Assembly: GCF_049675895.1 (NCBI RefSeq)
Contig: NZ_CP183834.1
Span: 2,356,001 to 2,420,000 of the forward strand
DNA: 64,000 bases
Direction of reading: 5' to 3'
DNA from: Ampullimonas aquatilis
Lineage (GTDB): Bacteria; Pseudomonadota; Gammaproteobacteria; Burkholderiales; Burkholderiaceae_D
A program made the position numbers and the translations under genes. Positions 54,068 to 62,568 of the stretch are shown here, piece after piece. The notes below the pieces were generated by a model, which saw only the letters and a program-made list of their open reading frames with translations, was not told the origin of the DNA and searched no databases. Every line of letters starts with the position of its first letter. Position 1 is the first letter of the stretch.

Positions 54068-54985
54068 ATGATCTTTAGCATGACAGGCTATGCCAATCAG
54101 AGCATAACCACAAAAAGTACCGCAGAAAATCCAGAGCAGCTGACTGTCAACGTTGAGCTGAAAAGTGTCAATTCACGATATCAGGACCTCGTATTCAAAA
54201 TCCCGGATGAATTGCGCCAAATGGAAGCCACATTTAAGGAGGCCATTTGCAAGACAATTAGCCGGGGCAAGATTGAATGTCGAATCTCTTTGCTCACACA
54301 AAATCAGGTCACGCAAAATCTGAACCAAACAGTGCTACAAAACCTGGTTGAATTGCAAAAAACCATTTTGACCACACATCGTCAGGCCATGCCGTTGTCT
54401 GTTGCCGAAATTCTGCGTTGGCCCGGGGTATTAACTGAAACCAATATCACGTCGGAAACACTGCAAGAAACGATTTTGCACTGTCTGCAAGATTGTCTGA
54501 AGCAATTTGTGACCAGTCGCAGTAATGAAGGCACACGTTTAAAGGAAATTATTTTTAAAGCCTTGAGCGAAATGGAAATCGTTGTGACAGGTTTGACTGG
54601 CATGACCCCCATGTTGATTGAAAAGCATCAACAAAAACTACTGGAACGTCTCAATCTGGCATTGGAACAAGCTACTGCACCAGGCAATAATGTTGTCAGC
54701 AAAGATGAAATTCACGATCGGATTCGCCAAGAAGTCGTTCTCTACGGTATCAGAATTGATGTTGCCGAAGAGTTGAATCGACTGGTTGCGCACATTGCTG
54801 AAACCAGAAGTATTCTGGAAAAAGGCGGCAACGTAGGTAAACGCCTGGATTTCATGATGCAAGAACTGAATCGCGAAGCCAACACCTTGGGGTCCAAAGC
54901 TGCCGCCAAAGAACTAGCCGATGCATCCATGACGCTCAAATTGCTCATTGAACAAATTCGCGAGCAAGTACAAAACCTGGAATAA
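54068..54985 (+). CDS. yicC: YicC-family endoribonuclease
   Basis: A 305-residue YicC/YloC protein. It opens MIFSMTGYANQS, has VELKSVNSRYQDLVFKIP and ends in the conserved DUF1732 pattern GKRLDFMMQELNREANTLGSK with a following helix. The family is linked to RNA turnover and stationary-phase survival. It diverges from the kinase gene and precedes gmk by 7 bases, the usual order. Confidence 0.93.
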   Translation: MIFSMTGYANQSITTKSTAENPEQLTVNVELKSVNSRYQDLVFKIPDELRQMEATFKEAICKTISRGKIECRISLLTQNQVTQNLNQTVLQNLVELQKTILTTHRQAMPLSVAEILRWPGVLTETNITSETLQETILHCLQDCLKQFVTSRSNEGTRLKEIIFKALSEMEIVVTGLTGMTPMLIEKHQQKLLERLNLALEQATAPGNNVVSKDEIHDRIRQEVVLYGIRIDVAEELNRLVAHIAETRSILEKGGNVGKRLDFMMQELNREANTLGSKAAAKELADASMTLKLLIEQIREQVQNLE

Positions 54986-54992
54986 CACGCCT

Positions 54993-55619
54993 ATGCATAG
55001 CATTCATCACAAAGGAACACTGTTCATTGTTTGCGCACCTTCTGGCGCGGGGAAATCAAGCCTTGTTAAAGCTTTACTTTCGCGCATTCAAGACATCAAA
55101 CTCTCCATCTCCTTTACAACTCGCCCCCCTCGCCCAGGCGAAGTAAACGGGGTCGACTACTTTTTTATTTCATCCGAGCAATTTGCCGAACGTAAAGAAA
55201 AAGGCGAGTTTCTTGAAAGCGCTTTTGTTCATGGCAATTACTACGGCACATCAAAACAGTGGATTGAAGACCAATTTCAGGCAGGTATTGATGTATTGCT
55301 GGAAATAGACTGGCAAGGCGCACTCCAGATACGCAAACTATTTAAAAGTACCGATATTTTTATTCTTCCCCCCTCCTATGATGCTCTCAAGGATCGGCTG
55401 GAAAATCGAAAACAGGATGCTCCGGAGATCATTGCCCGACGTCTGGCTGTTGCCAAGTCGGAAATAGCTCATTATGGTGAATTTGACTATGTTATTATTA
55501 ACCAGGACTTCGATACAGCGGCGGATGCACTTTGCGCCATCGTCACAACTGATCGACAGCGTGTTGAGCGTCAACGACAACTGCACCATGAAGTCTTTGC
55601 CCAACTCGGATTTGAATGA
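54993..55619 (+). CDS. gmk: guanylate kinase
   Basis: A 208-residue enzyme that phosphorylates GMP to GDP. It has the P-loop APSGAGKSSLVKAL, SFTTRPPRPGEVNGVDYFF for GMP binding, and LLEIDWQGALQIRK. The ATG at 54993, just after the yicC stop, gives the family length; the frame extends upstream into yicC without support. Confidence 0.95.
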   Translation: MHSIHHKGTLFIVCAPSGAGKSSLVKALLSRIQDIKLSISFTTRPPRPGEVNGVDYFFISSEQFAERKEKGEFLESAFVHGNYYGTSKQWIEDQFQAGIDVLLEIDWQGALQIRKLFKSTDIFILPPSYDALKDRLENRKQDAPEIIARRLAVAKSEIAHYGEFDYVIINQDFDTAADALCAIVTTDRQRVERQRQLHHEVFAQLGFE

Positions 55620-55652
55620 CCTCACACTGCCCAATGTTTTTATAGGATTAAT

Positions 55653-55856
55653 ATGGCTCGTATCACCGTAGAAGATTGTCTCAAAAGTATTCCAAATCGC
55701 TTTCAACTTACCTTGGCAGCCACTTATCGTGCGCGCCAGCTGGTGCAGGGTCACACACCCAAAGTCGACTCCAAAGATAAGCCGACCGTCGTCGCTTTAC
55801 GAGAAATTGCTGAGAAAAAAGTTGGCATTGAGATGCTCAAAAAAGTACCAGTCTAA
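55653..55856 (+). CDS. rpoZ: RNA polymerase omega subunit
   Basis: The 67-residue omega subunit, opening MARITVEDCLKSIPNRFQL and containing YRARQLVQG and KPTVVALREIA. It lies between gmk and spoT as in most betaproteobacteria and helps assemble RNA polymerase and form a ppGpp site. Confidence 0.96.
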   Translation: MARITVEDCLKSIPNRFQLTLAATYRARQLVQGHTPKVDSKDKPTVVALREIAEKKVGIEMLKKVPV

Positions 55857-55891
55857 TTGGTACATACCACTGATGATTTCCTGCCGCAGTC

Positions 55892-58342
55892 ATGAAAACG
55901 ACTCTGCCATCCACCGAAATCATCAATAATGGCGACTCTCGTACGCCTAAATTTGTCAAAGCCCCTGCCAAACTGATTCAATCAGTCTCAAGCAGGATCA
56001 AGGAAGCGTTTTCGAGTAGTAGTGCCGAAGATGTTTCCGAATCCCAACTTGCCACTGCTCCCTCTAGCAAAATAGGTTCGACAAACTTACCACAAGATGC
56101 TGCGCAAAGCGGACTAAAGCAGCTCTTTGCCCCAACCACGCATAGGCCATCTGATCAAACCGTTAAATCTGTTTCTATTGGAGAGTTAACGGCAATTCTG
56201 GAAAAATATCTCAGTCGTGCTGACCTGCAAAAAGTTCGTGCTGCCTATCGATTTAGTGATGAAGCCCATTTAGGCCAGTTTCGACAAAGTGGTGAGCCTT
56301 ACATTTCCCACCCTGTCGCCGTAGCGGAGATTTGCGCATCCTGGAAACTGGATGTCCATGCCATCATGGCGGCACTGTTACACGATACCATTGAAGATCA
56401 AGGTGTATCACGGATAGAACTTTCAGAGAAATTCGGCCTTCAGGTTGCAGATTTAGTTGATGGACTATCCAAACTTGACAAGATCGAATTTCAAAGCCGA
56501 GAAGAAGCACAGGCCGAAAATTTTCGAAAAATGCTGTTGGCAATGGCCAAAGATGTCCGAGTCATCCTCATCAAGCTGGCGGATCGGCTTCATAATATGC
56601 GCACCCTTGGCGCTGTTTCCAATGACAAGCGACGTCGAATCGCCAAGGAAACCATGGAAATCTTTGCTCCTATCGCGCATCGATTAGGTCTTAACAATAT
56701 TTATCGGGAATTGCAGGATCTCGGTTTTTCCCACTCTCACCCAAAACGTCATATTGTGCTGGACAAGGCAGTCAAGTCGGCCAGAGGCAATCGTCGGGAG
56801 GTTGTTAACAAAATATTGGACTCGGTGAGGAAGGCTTTGCCACGCGCCGGGCTGGAGGCCGAAATCTTTGGTCGGGAAAAAACACTTTTTGCCATCTATC
56901 GCAAAATGAAAGATAAACATCTTTCATTTTCACAAGTACTTGATATCTATGGCTTCAGAGTTGTCGTCAAAGAACCGCTTGAATGCTATCAGGCGTTGGG
57001 GGTTTTACACGCCATCTACAAACCTGTGACAGGCAAGTTTAAGGACTATATAGCCATCCCCAAGGTAAATGGTTATCAGTCATTACACACGACAGTGATT
57101 GGCCCTTTTGGAACGCCTGTCGAGTTTCAGATTCGTACTCGTGAAATGCATCGTGTTGCTGAGTCAGGTGTAGCCGCACATTGGCTATATAAAAATGATG
57201 GTATGGATTTGAACTCCATTCAAAAACATACTCATCAATGGCTGCAATCGCTTTTGGATATTCAAAGCCAGACTGGCGACGCAACTGAATTTCTTGAACA
57301 CGTCAAGGTCGACTTATTCCCTGATGCAGTCTATGTCTTCACACCAAAATCCAAGATTCTGGCCTTGCCTCGTGGTGCGACTGCACTTGATTTTGCTTAT
57401 GCCATTCACAGTGACTTGGGTAATCAATGTGTCGCCATTAAACTCAATGGTGAATTAGCACCACTCAGAACCGAGTTACAAAGTGGTGATGTCGTTGAGA
57501 TCATTACAGCCCCCTACTCCACACCAAGTGCTAGTTGGCTTACTTTCGTTTGTACTGCCAAGGCTCGTTCCAACATCCGCCACTTCCTGAAAACATCACA
57601 GCTAAAGGAGTCTGTCGCCCTCGGTGAGCGCATTCTTGGCGACTGTTTAAAAGATGCAGGTATCTTGCTGGATAATATTCCAGAAAACATCTGGCAAAAA
57701 CTTTTTGTGGAAAGTGGTATCAATGGCAAAGAAACATTGTTTGCTGATATTGGTTTAGGTACTCGTGTGCCGTTGGTGATTGCCAAGAGAATTTTAACGT
57801 TGCTTGAAAAGAGCGATTTGATTGAGTCCCTCACAGACAATAGTCTTGATACACCGTCAAAACGCAATAAAATCATCATTGGCAAAAACGATAATCAGTC
57901 CATCACTTATGCTCATTGTTGTCATCCCATTCCTGGAGATAACATTGTCGGCTATATTGGTAAAGCCCAATCTATTCTGGTACACCGCCAAGAATGCTCT
58001 GTTAGCAAACGGATTCAGGCTAAGAATCCTGAAAGATGGATCGATGTGGAATGGGCTGAAGAAACAAGTAAGGCATTACCTGTATCAATTTCAATCAAGT
58101 TACAAAACCAGAAAGGTGTGCTTGCAAAAATTGCTGCTGAGCTCAATGAGTGCGAAACCAATATCTTGCATGTATCCATGATGGCGTATCTTGAGCCATC
58201 TTCGTCCGTGGCGGATATGCAGTTTTTGATTGAAGCCAGTTCACGTACCCATCTGGCCAATATTATCAGGCGAATTCGTGAGTTACCTTACGTGCTTCAC
58301 GTAAGTCGAAGTAAACCACAAGCTTCAAATACGACTCATTAA
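55892..58342 (+). CDS. spoT: bifunctional (p)ppGpp synthetase/hydrolase
   Basis: An 816-residue Rel/Spo protein. The hydrolase HD site is intact (His140, His164-Asp165 in LLHDTIEDQ), and the synthetase domain (DIYGFRVVV, KFKDYIAIPKVNGYQSLHTT) also appears complete. TGS (VYVFTPKSKILALPRG) and ACT domains follow. About 95 residues of Ser-rich, low-complexity sequence precede the HD domain, longer than usual. The last 4 bases overlap the convergent greB gene. Confidence 0.95.
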   Translation: MKTTLPSTEIINNGDSRTPKFVKAPAKLIQSVSSRIKEAFSSSSAEDVSESQLATAPSSKIGSTNLPQDAAQSGLKQLFAPTTHRPSDQTVKSVSIGELTAILEKYLSRADLQKVRAAYRFSDEAHLGQFRQSGEPYISHPVAVAEICASWKLDVHAIMAALLHDTIEDQGVSRIELSEKFGLQVADLVDGLSKLDKIEFQSREEAQAENFRKMLLAMAKDVRVILIKLADRLHNMRTLGAVSNDKRRRIAKETMEIFAPIAHRLGLNNIYRELQDLGFSHSHPKRHIVLDKAVKSARGNRREVVNKILDSVRKALPRAGLEAEIFGREKTLFAIYRKMKDKHLSFSQVLDIYGFRVVVKEPLECYQALGVLHAIYKPVTGKFKDYIAIPKVNGYQSLHTTVIGPFGTPVEFQIRTREMHRVAESGVAAHWLYKNDGMDLNSIQKHTHQWLQSLLDIQSQTGDATEFLEHVKVDLFPDAVYVFTPKSKILALPRGATALDFAYAIHSDLGNQCVAIKLNGELAPLRTELQSGDVVEIITAPYSTPSASWLTFVCTAKARSNIRHFLKTSQLKESVALGERILGDCLKDAGILLDNIPENIWQKLFVESGINGKETLFADIGLGTRVPLVIAKRILTLLEKSDLIESLTDNSLDTPSKRNKIIIGKNDNQSITYAHCCHPIPGDNIVGYIGKAQSILVHRQECSVSKRIQAKNPERWIDVEWAEETSKALPVSISIKLQNQKGVLAKIAAELNECETNILHVSMMAYLEPSSSVADMQFLIEASSRTHLANIIRRIRELPYVLHVSRSKPQASNTTH

Positions 58343-58857
58343 TACAAGATATCGAGCACTTCAACTTCTGACTCACCGTTAGGCGTCGGAACTTTGACTA
58401 GATCGCCAATCTGCCTTTTAAGTAATGCACGAGCTAAAGGAGAAACCCAGCTAATCATGCCATTAGTTGGATCGGCCTCATCCTCACCCACAATTCTTAT
58501 CTGTCGTTCAATACCAGCATCATCTTCGTAAACAACCGTTGCACCAAAGTAAATGCGCTCTTTGTCAGCCTGATTTTCAGGCTCAATGATGACCGCCATC
58601 TCCAGACGTTTGGTGAGCCGATATATCTGTTTATCAATTTCTCTTAGACGCTTCTTTCCATAAATATAGTCACCATTTTCCGAGCGATCTCCATTAGAAG
58701 CCGCCCATGAAACAATCTTCACAACTTCTGGACGCCCATGATCAATCAATTGCAGCAATCTTTTTTGTAAAGCCTCGAAACCTGGGCGAGTAATATAATT
58801 CTTGGGTTGTGGCACCACTTCACTTGACGCCTGATGATGATTGATGGCTTTAGACAT
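58339..58857 (-). CDS. greB: transcription elongation factor GreB
   Basis: A 172-residue Gre factor that rescues backtracked RNA polymerase by stimulating RNA cleavage. It has a coiled-coil N-terminal domain with NGDRSENGDYIYGKKRLREID and the acidic Asp/Glu tip, and a C-terminal FKBP-like domain (MISWVSPLARALLKRQIGDLV). IDKQIYRLTKRLE marks GreB. A 15-residue N-terminal tail is extra. Confidence 0.93.
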   Translation of the reverse strand: MSKAINHHQASSEVVPQPKNYITRPGFEALQKRLLQLIDHGRPEVVKIVSWAASNGDRSENGDYIYGKKRLREIDKQIYRLTKRLEMAVIIEPENQADKERIYFGATVVYEDDAGIERQIRIVGEDEADPTNGMISWVSPLARALLKRQIGDLVKVPTPNGESEVEVLDILY

Positions 58858-58973
58858 GAGGATACTTAAGAAATATTTCCAGGCTAAAAGTTAAGTTTTC
58901 AGAATCGAAGCTCATCAAGAATATCAAAGAATATCAAAGCCTTATTCAAAGAAACCTCACAATAGCGTAAATA

Positions 58974-59001
58974 AAAAAGCCGCATAAAATGCGGCTTTTT
59001 T
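58974..59001 (-). terminator. terminator of the rpsP-rimM-trmD-rplS operon
   Basis: Arms GCCGCAT (58979-58985) and ATGCGGC (58989-58995) with A and T runs on either side. It lies 16 bases after the rplS stop and could work in both directions. Confidence 0.88.
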
Positions 59002-59016
59002 TCAAAAAAATTCTGA

Positions 59017-59394
59017 TCAGGAATTAACAGCTTTGCCTGGCAGTTTTTCTTTGATACGAGCAGATTTACCTGAACGCTCACGCAGATAATACAGTTTGGC
59101 ACGACGCACATCACCACGACGTTTGACTTCAATAGAAGACAGCAATGGTGAGTAGAGCTGGAATGTACGCTCAACGCCTTCACCAGAAGAAATTTTGCGA
59201 ACGATGAAAGAAGAATTCAGTCCGCGGTTACGCTTGGCAATCACCACACCTTCATAGGCCTGGGCACGTTTACGCGTACCTTCAACAACATTCACGCTGA
59301 CAATCACGGTATCACCGGGAGCGAAATCAGGAATTTTCTTCCCTGCTGTCAGACGAGCAATCTCTTCTTTTTCGAGTTGTTCAATAATGTTCAT
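59017..59394 (-). CDS. rplS: 50S ribosomal protein L19
   Basis: A 125-residue ribosomal protein, opening MNIIEQLEKEEIARL with the family signature FQLYSPLLSSIEVKRRGDVRRAKLYYLR split across its core. The ATG at 59394 with GGAG 6 bases upstream is chosen; a longer frame adds only seven residues. Fourth gene of the operon. Confidence 0.96.
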   Translation of the reverse strand: MNIIEQLEKEEIARLTAGKKIPDFAPGDTVIVSVNVVEGTRKRAQAYEGVVIAKRNRGLNSSFIVRKISSGEGVERTFQLYSPLLSSIEVKRRGDVRRAKLYYLRERSGKSARIKEKLPGKAVNS

Positions 59395-59534
59395 AAAAAC
59401 TCCATATACCATCATGCTCGGATAATTTTATAAATGAATAGGCCGGCAGAGGATGATTGAAAAAAATTACCTAAGTAATCAACCAACTATCTCTTTTTTC
59501 AAGAGAAGCCTGTGATTATAGCACGACTACTTAT

Positions 59535-60296
59535 TCAACCTTGCGGCAAAGATTTTAGAAAATTTTCGTCTTCGACAGTTAATAAGCCATTTTTTCTAGC
59601 CTTAACGAGTAAATCCGGACGTTTTTTCTGCGTATTGATCAAAGCACTTTGGCGCCGCCACTTCAAAATCGCCTTATGGTCACCTGACATCAAGGGGGCA
59701 GGTACGGCCATTTCATCAATAACTTCAGGGCGCGTATAGTGCGCACAATCAAGTAAACCATCCACAAAACTATCCTGAACAGCGGAGTCTGCATCATTGA
59801 GCACACCAGGAAGCTGCCGAACTACTGCATCCATTAAAGCCATGGCAGGTATTTCACCACCAGTCAGCACAAAATCGCCGATGCTAATCTCTTCATCAAT
59901 CAAGGTATCTAAAAGACGCTGATCAATCCCCTCATAGCGCCCACAAATCAGGATCAATCCTGGATTTTTAGTCAGCTCCATCACTTTTGCATGGGTGAGT
60001 TGCTGACCTTGTGGTGATAAAAGAATCACGGGCGCTTTATGATCAGTTGATAGCTTTTGAGCTTGGTTTGCTTGTGCAGCATGAATGGCATCGGACAAGG
60101 GTTTGGCCAACATCACCATGCCAGGACCGCCACCATAGGGACGATCATCAATAGTACGGTAATTATTGTGGGTAAAGTCGCGCGGGTTGATGCAATTCAA
60201 CTCAAATGCACCACGCTCGATGGCACGCTGAGTTACACCAAACTGGGTAATGGCTTGAAAAATCTCAGGGAACAGTGTCACCACGTCAAATAGCAC
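59535..60296 (-). CDS. trmD: tRNA (guanine-37-N1)-methyltransferase
   Basis: A 253-residue SPOUT enzyme that methylates G37 of tRNAs to prevent frameshifting. The opening MLFDVVTLFPEIF, the DDRPYGGGPGMVML loop and the knot motif LICGRYEGIDQR with IGDFVLTGGE are complete. It lies 24 bases after rimM. Confidence 0.96.
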   Translation of the reverse strand: MLFDVVTLFPEIFQAITQFGVTQRAIERGAFELNCINPRDFTHNNYRTIDDRPYGGGPGMVMLAKPLSDAIHAAQANQAQKLSTDHKAPVILLSPQGQQLTHAKVMELTKNPGLILICGRYEGIDQRLLDTLIDEEISIGDFVLTGGEIPAMALMDAVVRQLPGVLNDADSAVQDSFVDGLLDCAHYTRPEVIDEMAVPAPLMSGDHKAILKWRRQSALINTQKKRPDLLVKARKNGLLTVEDENFLKSLPQG

Positions 60297-60320
60297 ATTG
60301 CACCTCGGGAGAAAATTTGA

Positions 60321-60887
60321 CTAGTAGTCTAATTCCCAATCAACTATGATTTGATGATTTTTAATATCGACCTGCTTGATGTAAGCGTCGACAAAAGGAA
60401 TTAAGCGCTCTTCGGTCTTATTGTCGGCATTTTGATAAGTAATCACCAACGTTGGGTGTGCACCATGATCAATCAGATGATCGACCTGCCCTAGTGACTC
60501 CTGTCGCTCGTTTTGCACATGGCAACCAACCAGATCGACCCAATAAAACTCGTCTTGGTTGGTCGCAGGAAAATGCGCTCGACTGATGTATATCCCGGAG
60601 CCCTTCAGCTTTTCAGCCAAACTGCGATCAGCAACACCCATCAATTGGGCAACGACCGACCCGGAATGCATCTTACTTTGCATCACAGCAAAATCATTGA
60701 GCGATTCTGCCGTATTACCCGGCAGGGCTGCACGACTCGCAATAGTTCGAGGTTCAGTCAGCCACCAGGTCTTGGCTTTGAGCAAAGCATCTGGTTCGGT
60801 TGCATGCGGTTTGATCTTGACCCAGCCATTGAGCCCGTAGGCATCCGTGACATAACCGACTTCAATCAGATCTGCTGGAATCAACAT
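60321..60887 (-). CDS. rimM: 16S rRNA processing protein RimM
   Basis: A 188-residue assembly factor for the 30S head that binds S19. N-terminal beta-barrel with VGYVTDAYGLNGWVKIKP and C-terminal PRC-barrel with FYWVDLVGCHV and LIPFVDAYIKQVD. Second gene of the operon. Confidence 0.94.
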   Translation of the reverse strand: MLIPADLIEVGYVTDAYGLNGWVKIKPHATEPDALLKAKTWWLTEPRTIASRAALPGNTAESLNDFAVMQSKMHSGSVVAQLMGVADRSLAEKLKGSGIYISRAHFPATNQDEFYWVDLVGCHVQNERQESLGQVDHLIDHGAHPTLVITYQNADNKTEERLIPFVDAYIKQVDIKNHQIIVDWELDY

Positions 60888-60959
60888 GCAATGAATGTCC
60901 TGCTACCAAAGAAAATGGGCACTGCTTGGCAGCGCCCATCGCCTTCAAGTCGAGAATAC

Positions 60960-61217
60960 TCAGGCTTGAGGTTGTTTTTTCTCAAAGTCTTTTACCAGAC
61001 GAACAACTGTAGGAGACAGCTGAGCACCAACGCCTTTCCAGTAGTTAAGACGATCCAGCTTGATACGCAGACCTTCTTCTTTTTCAGAAGCGACTGGATT
61101 GTAAAAACCAACACGTTCAATGAAGCGGCCATCGCGGCGAGTACGTGAATCAGTTGCAACAATATTGAAAAAAGGACGGTTTTTAGCACCACCACGAGAC
61201 AAACGAATAACGACCAT
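60960..61217 (-). CDS. rpsP: 30S ribosomal protein S16
   Basis: An 85-residue ribosomal protein opening MVVIRLSRGGAKNRPFFNIV with RDGRFIERVGFYNP. First gene of rpsP-rimM-trmD-rplS; the promoter should lie within 61218-61514, where no other gene is seen. Confidence 0.96.
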   Translation of the reverse strand: MVVIRLSRGGAKNRPFFNIVATDSRTRRDGRFIERVGFYNPVASEKEEGLRIKLDRLNYWKGVGAQLSPTVVRLVKDFEKKQPQA

Positions 61218-61514
61218 ATGTCACCAAATAATTATGTAAATTGGGATTAGCAAAGGCGTTGTTGTAGAAAACAACAACGCGAAATTCAGTAAAGCTCGCT
61301 ATTCTAGCAGAAAAGCACGCCAATACCTCAAAAAAGCTTTTGTACGCATCAAGCAGGCAAATATTAGCCTCGCCGGATAGGCTTCGGACTGATCGAACAT
61401 GCTTCAAGCAAACATCAATACCCAATCGATACAAATTAACTGGATGATTCGTTTCATGCTTTTAAGTACTATCGCAAGTCAGTCATTGCCGCTGCCCGAC
61501 TTGCGACTCATTGA

Positions 61515-61838
61515 TCAGCGCTCCAAATACTGCAGCTTATCCTTGACATCTTTCCACTGCTCTGCTTCAGGCAATGGTTCTTTTGTCTTGGTGATGGATG
61601 GCCAATTTGGTGTCAGCTCAACATTCAAGGCAATAAATTGTTGTTGATCGCCAGGCACATCATCTTCTGCATAAATGGCATTAACGGGGCATTCGGCCAC
61701 ACAAACTGCACAATCGATACACTCATCAGGGTCAATCACCAGAAAATTTGGTCCCTCACGAAAGCAATCGACCGGACACACGTCCACGCAATCGGTATAA
61801 CGACAACGAATGCAGCTTTCCGTTACTACATGGGTCAT
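61515..61838 (-). CDS. fdxA: seven-iron ferredoxin
   Basis: A 107-residue FdxA-type ferredoxin. It opens MTHVVTESCIRCRYTDCVDVCPVDCF, read here as CxxCxxxxCxxxCP with the extra Cys typical of a [3Fe-4S] plus [4Fe-4S] protein, and the second set CIDCAVCVAECP. The ATG at 61838 with GGAG upstream is preferred to a longer frame of 12 extra residues. Electron carrier; partner unknown. Confidence 0.94.
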   Translation of the reverse strand: MTHVVTESCIRCRYTDCVDVCPVDCFREGPNFLVIDPDECIDCAVCVAECPVNAIYAEDDVPGDQQQFIALNVELTPNWPSITKTKEPLPEAEQWKDVKDKLQYLER

Positions 61839-62102
61839 ATTATTACTCCAGATAAAGGTATGACCATTCGTCATACCAGAAAACCTATTATTTTATCAGG
61901 CTCATTTCTTTTTGCATCATCAGCCTGCTCCTCGCACCGCGGAAATGGTTTTAACCTTTCAAACAATTTCGGTCAATCAAAAAAGCACCCTTAGGTACAA
62001 ATACTAGACCCTGTCGCACTCACTCGCAGATAGACTCAACACTGAGCGGTTTATTTAAAGTAATAAGTCCCTCAATTCTTTAACTCAATGGAGATGATAA
62101 CC

Positions 62103-62408
62103 ATGTATGACATGAGCAAACTAAAACATATTGAAGATTTGCAGAAACTGGCCCCAGAGGCTTTTGCAGGTTTTCAACATCTTGATAGTGCGGCAATGAG
62201 CGCCAATGGTGCTATTCCAGTCAAATATAAAGAACTCATGGCGCTGGCCGTGGCATTGACCACACAATGTCCCTACTGTCTAGAAATCCACAAACAGGCT
62301 GCAAAAAAACATGGTGCCACAGATGTTGAAATCGCTGAAACCGTATTCATTGCCACCGCGCTGAATGCTGGCGCTGCCCTCACCCATGGCTTGCATTTGA
62401 TGGGTTAA
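62103..62408 (+). CDS. AhpD/carboxymuconolactone decarboxylase-like protein
   Basis: A 101-residue small AhpD-like protein. The redox pair CPYC and the following HKQAAKKHGATDVEIAE mark an active AhpD-type thiol site, unlike the CMD protein at 17917. The ATG at 62103 is chosen because GGAGA sits 9 bases before it; an in-frame ATG at 62088 would include that site. It probably removes peroxide or gamma-carboxymuconolactone-type substrates; the family is broad. Confidence 0.85.
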   Translation: MYDMSKLKHIEDLQKLAPEAFAGFQHLDSAAMSANGAIPVKYKELMALAVALTTQCPYCLEIHKQAAKKHGATDVEIAETVFIATALNAGAALTHGLHLMG

Positions 62409-62444
62409 AATGCAGGAATAATGAAGGTCAAAAAAAGTCCGACC

Positions 62445-62470
62445 TGGTTAATACCTCATCGTATTAACCA
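62445..62470. promoter_or_regulatory. inverted repeat in the nosR upstream region
   Basis: Arms TGGTTAATAC and GTATTAACCA (10 of 10) around a 6-base loop. It lies 37 bases after the AhpD-like gene and about 100 before nosR. No FNR box is recognised. It may be a weak terminator or an operator for nosR. Confidence 0.5.
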
Positions 62471-62568
62471 ACTAAAGAAGAAAAACATAACTATATATAC
62501 TCATGCCCAAATTAGCATCATTATCAGATGCATGCTCATTGGGTCATGTATCTTCTTGAGGACTGGCG

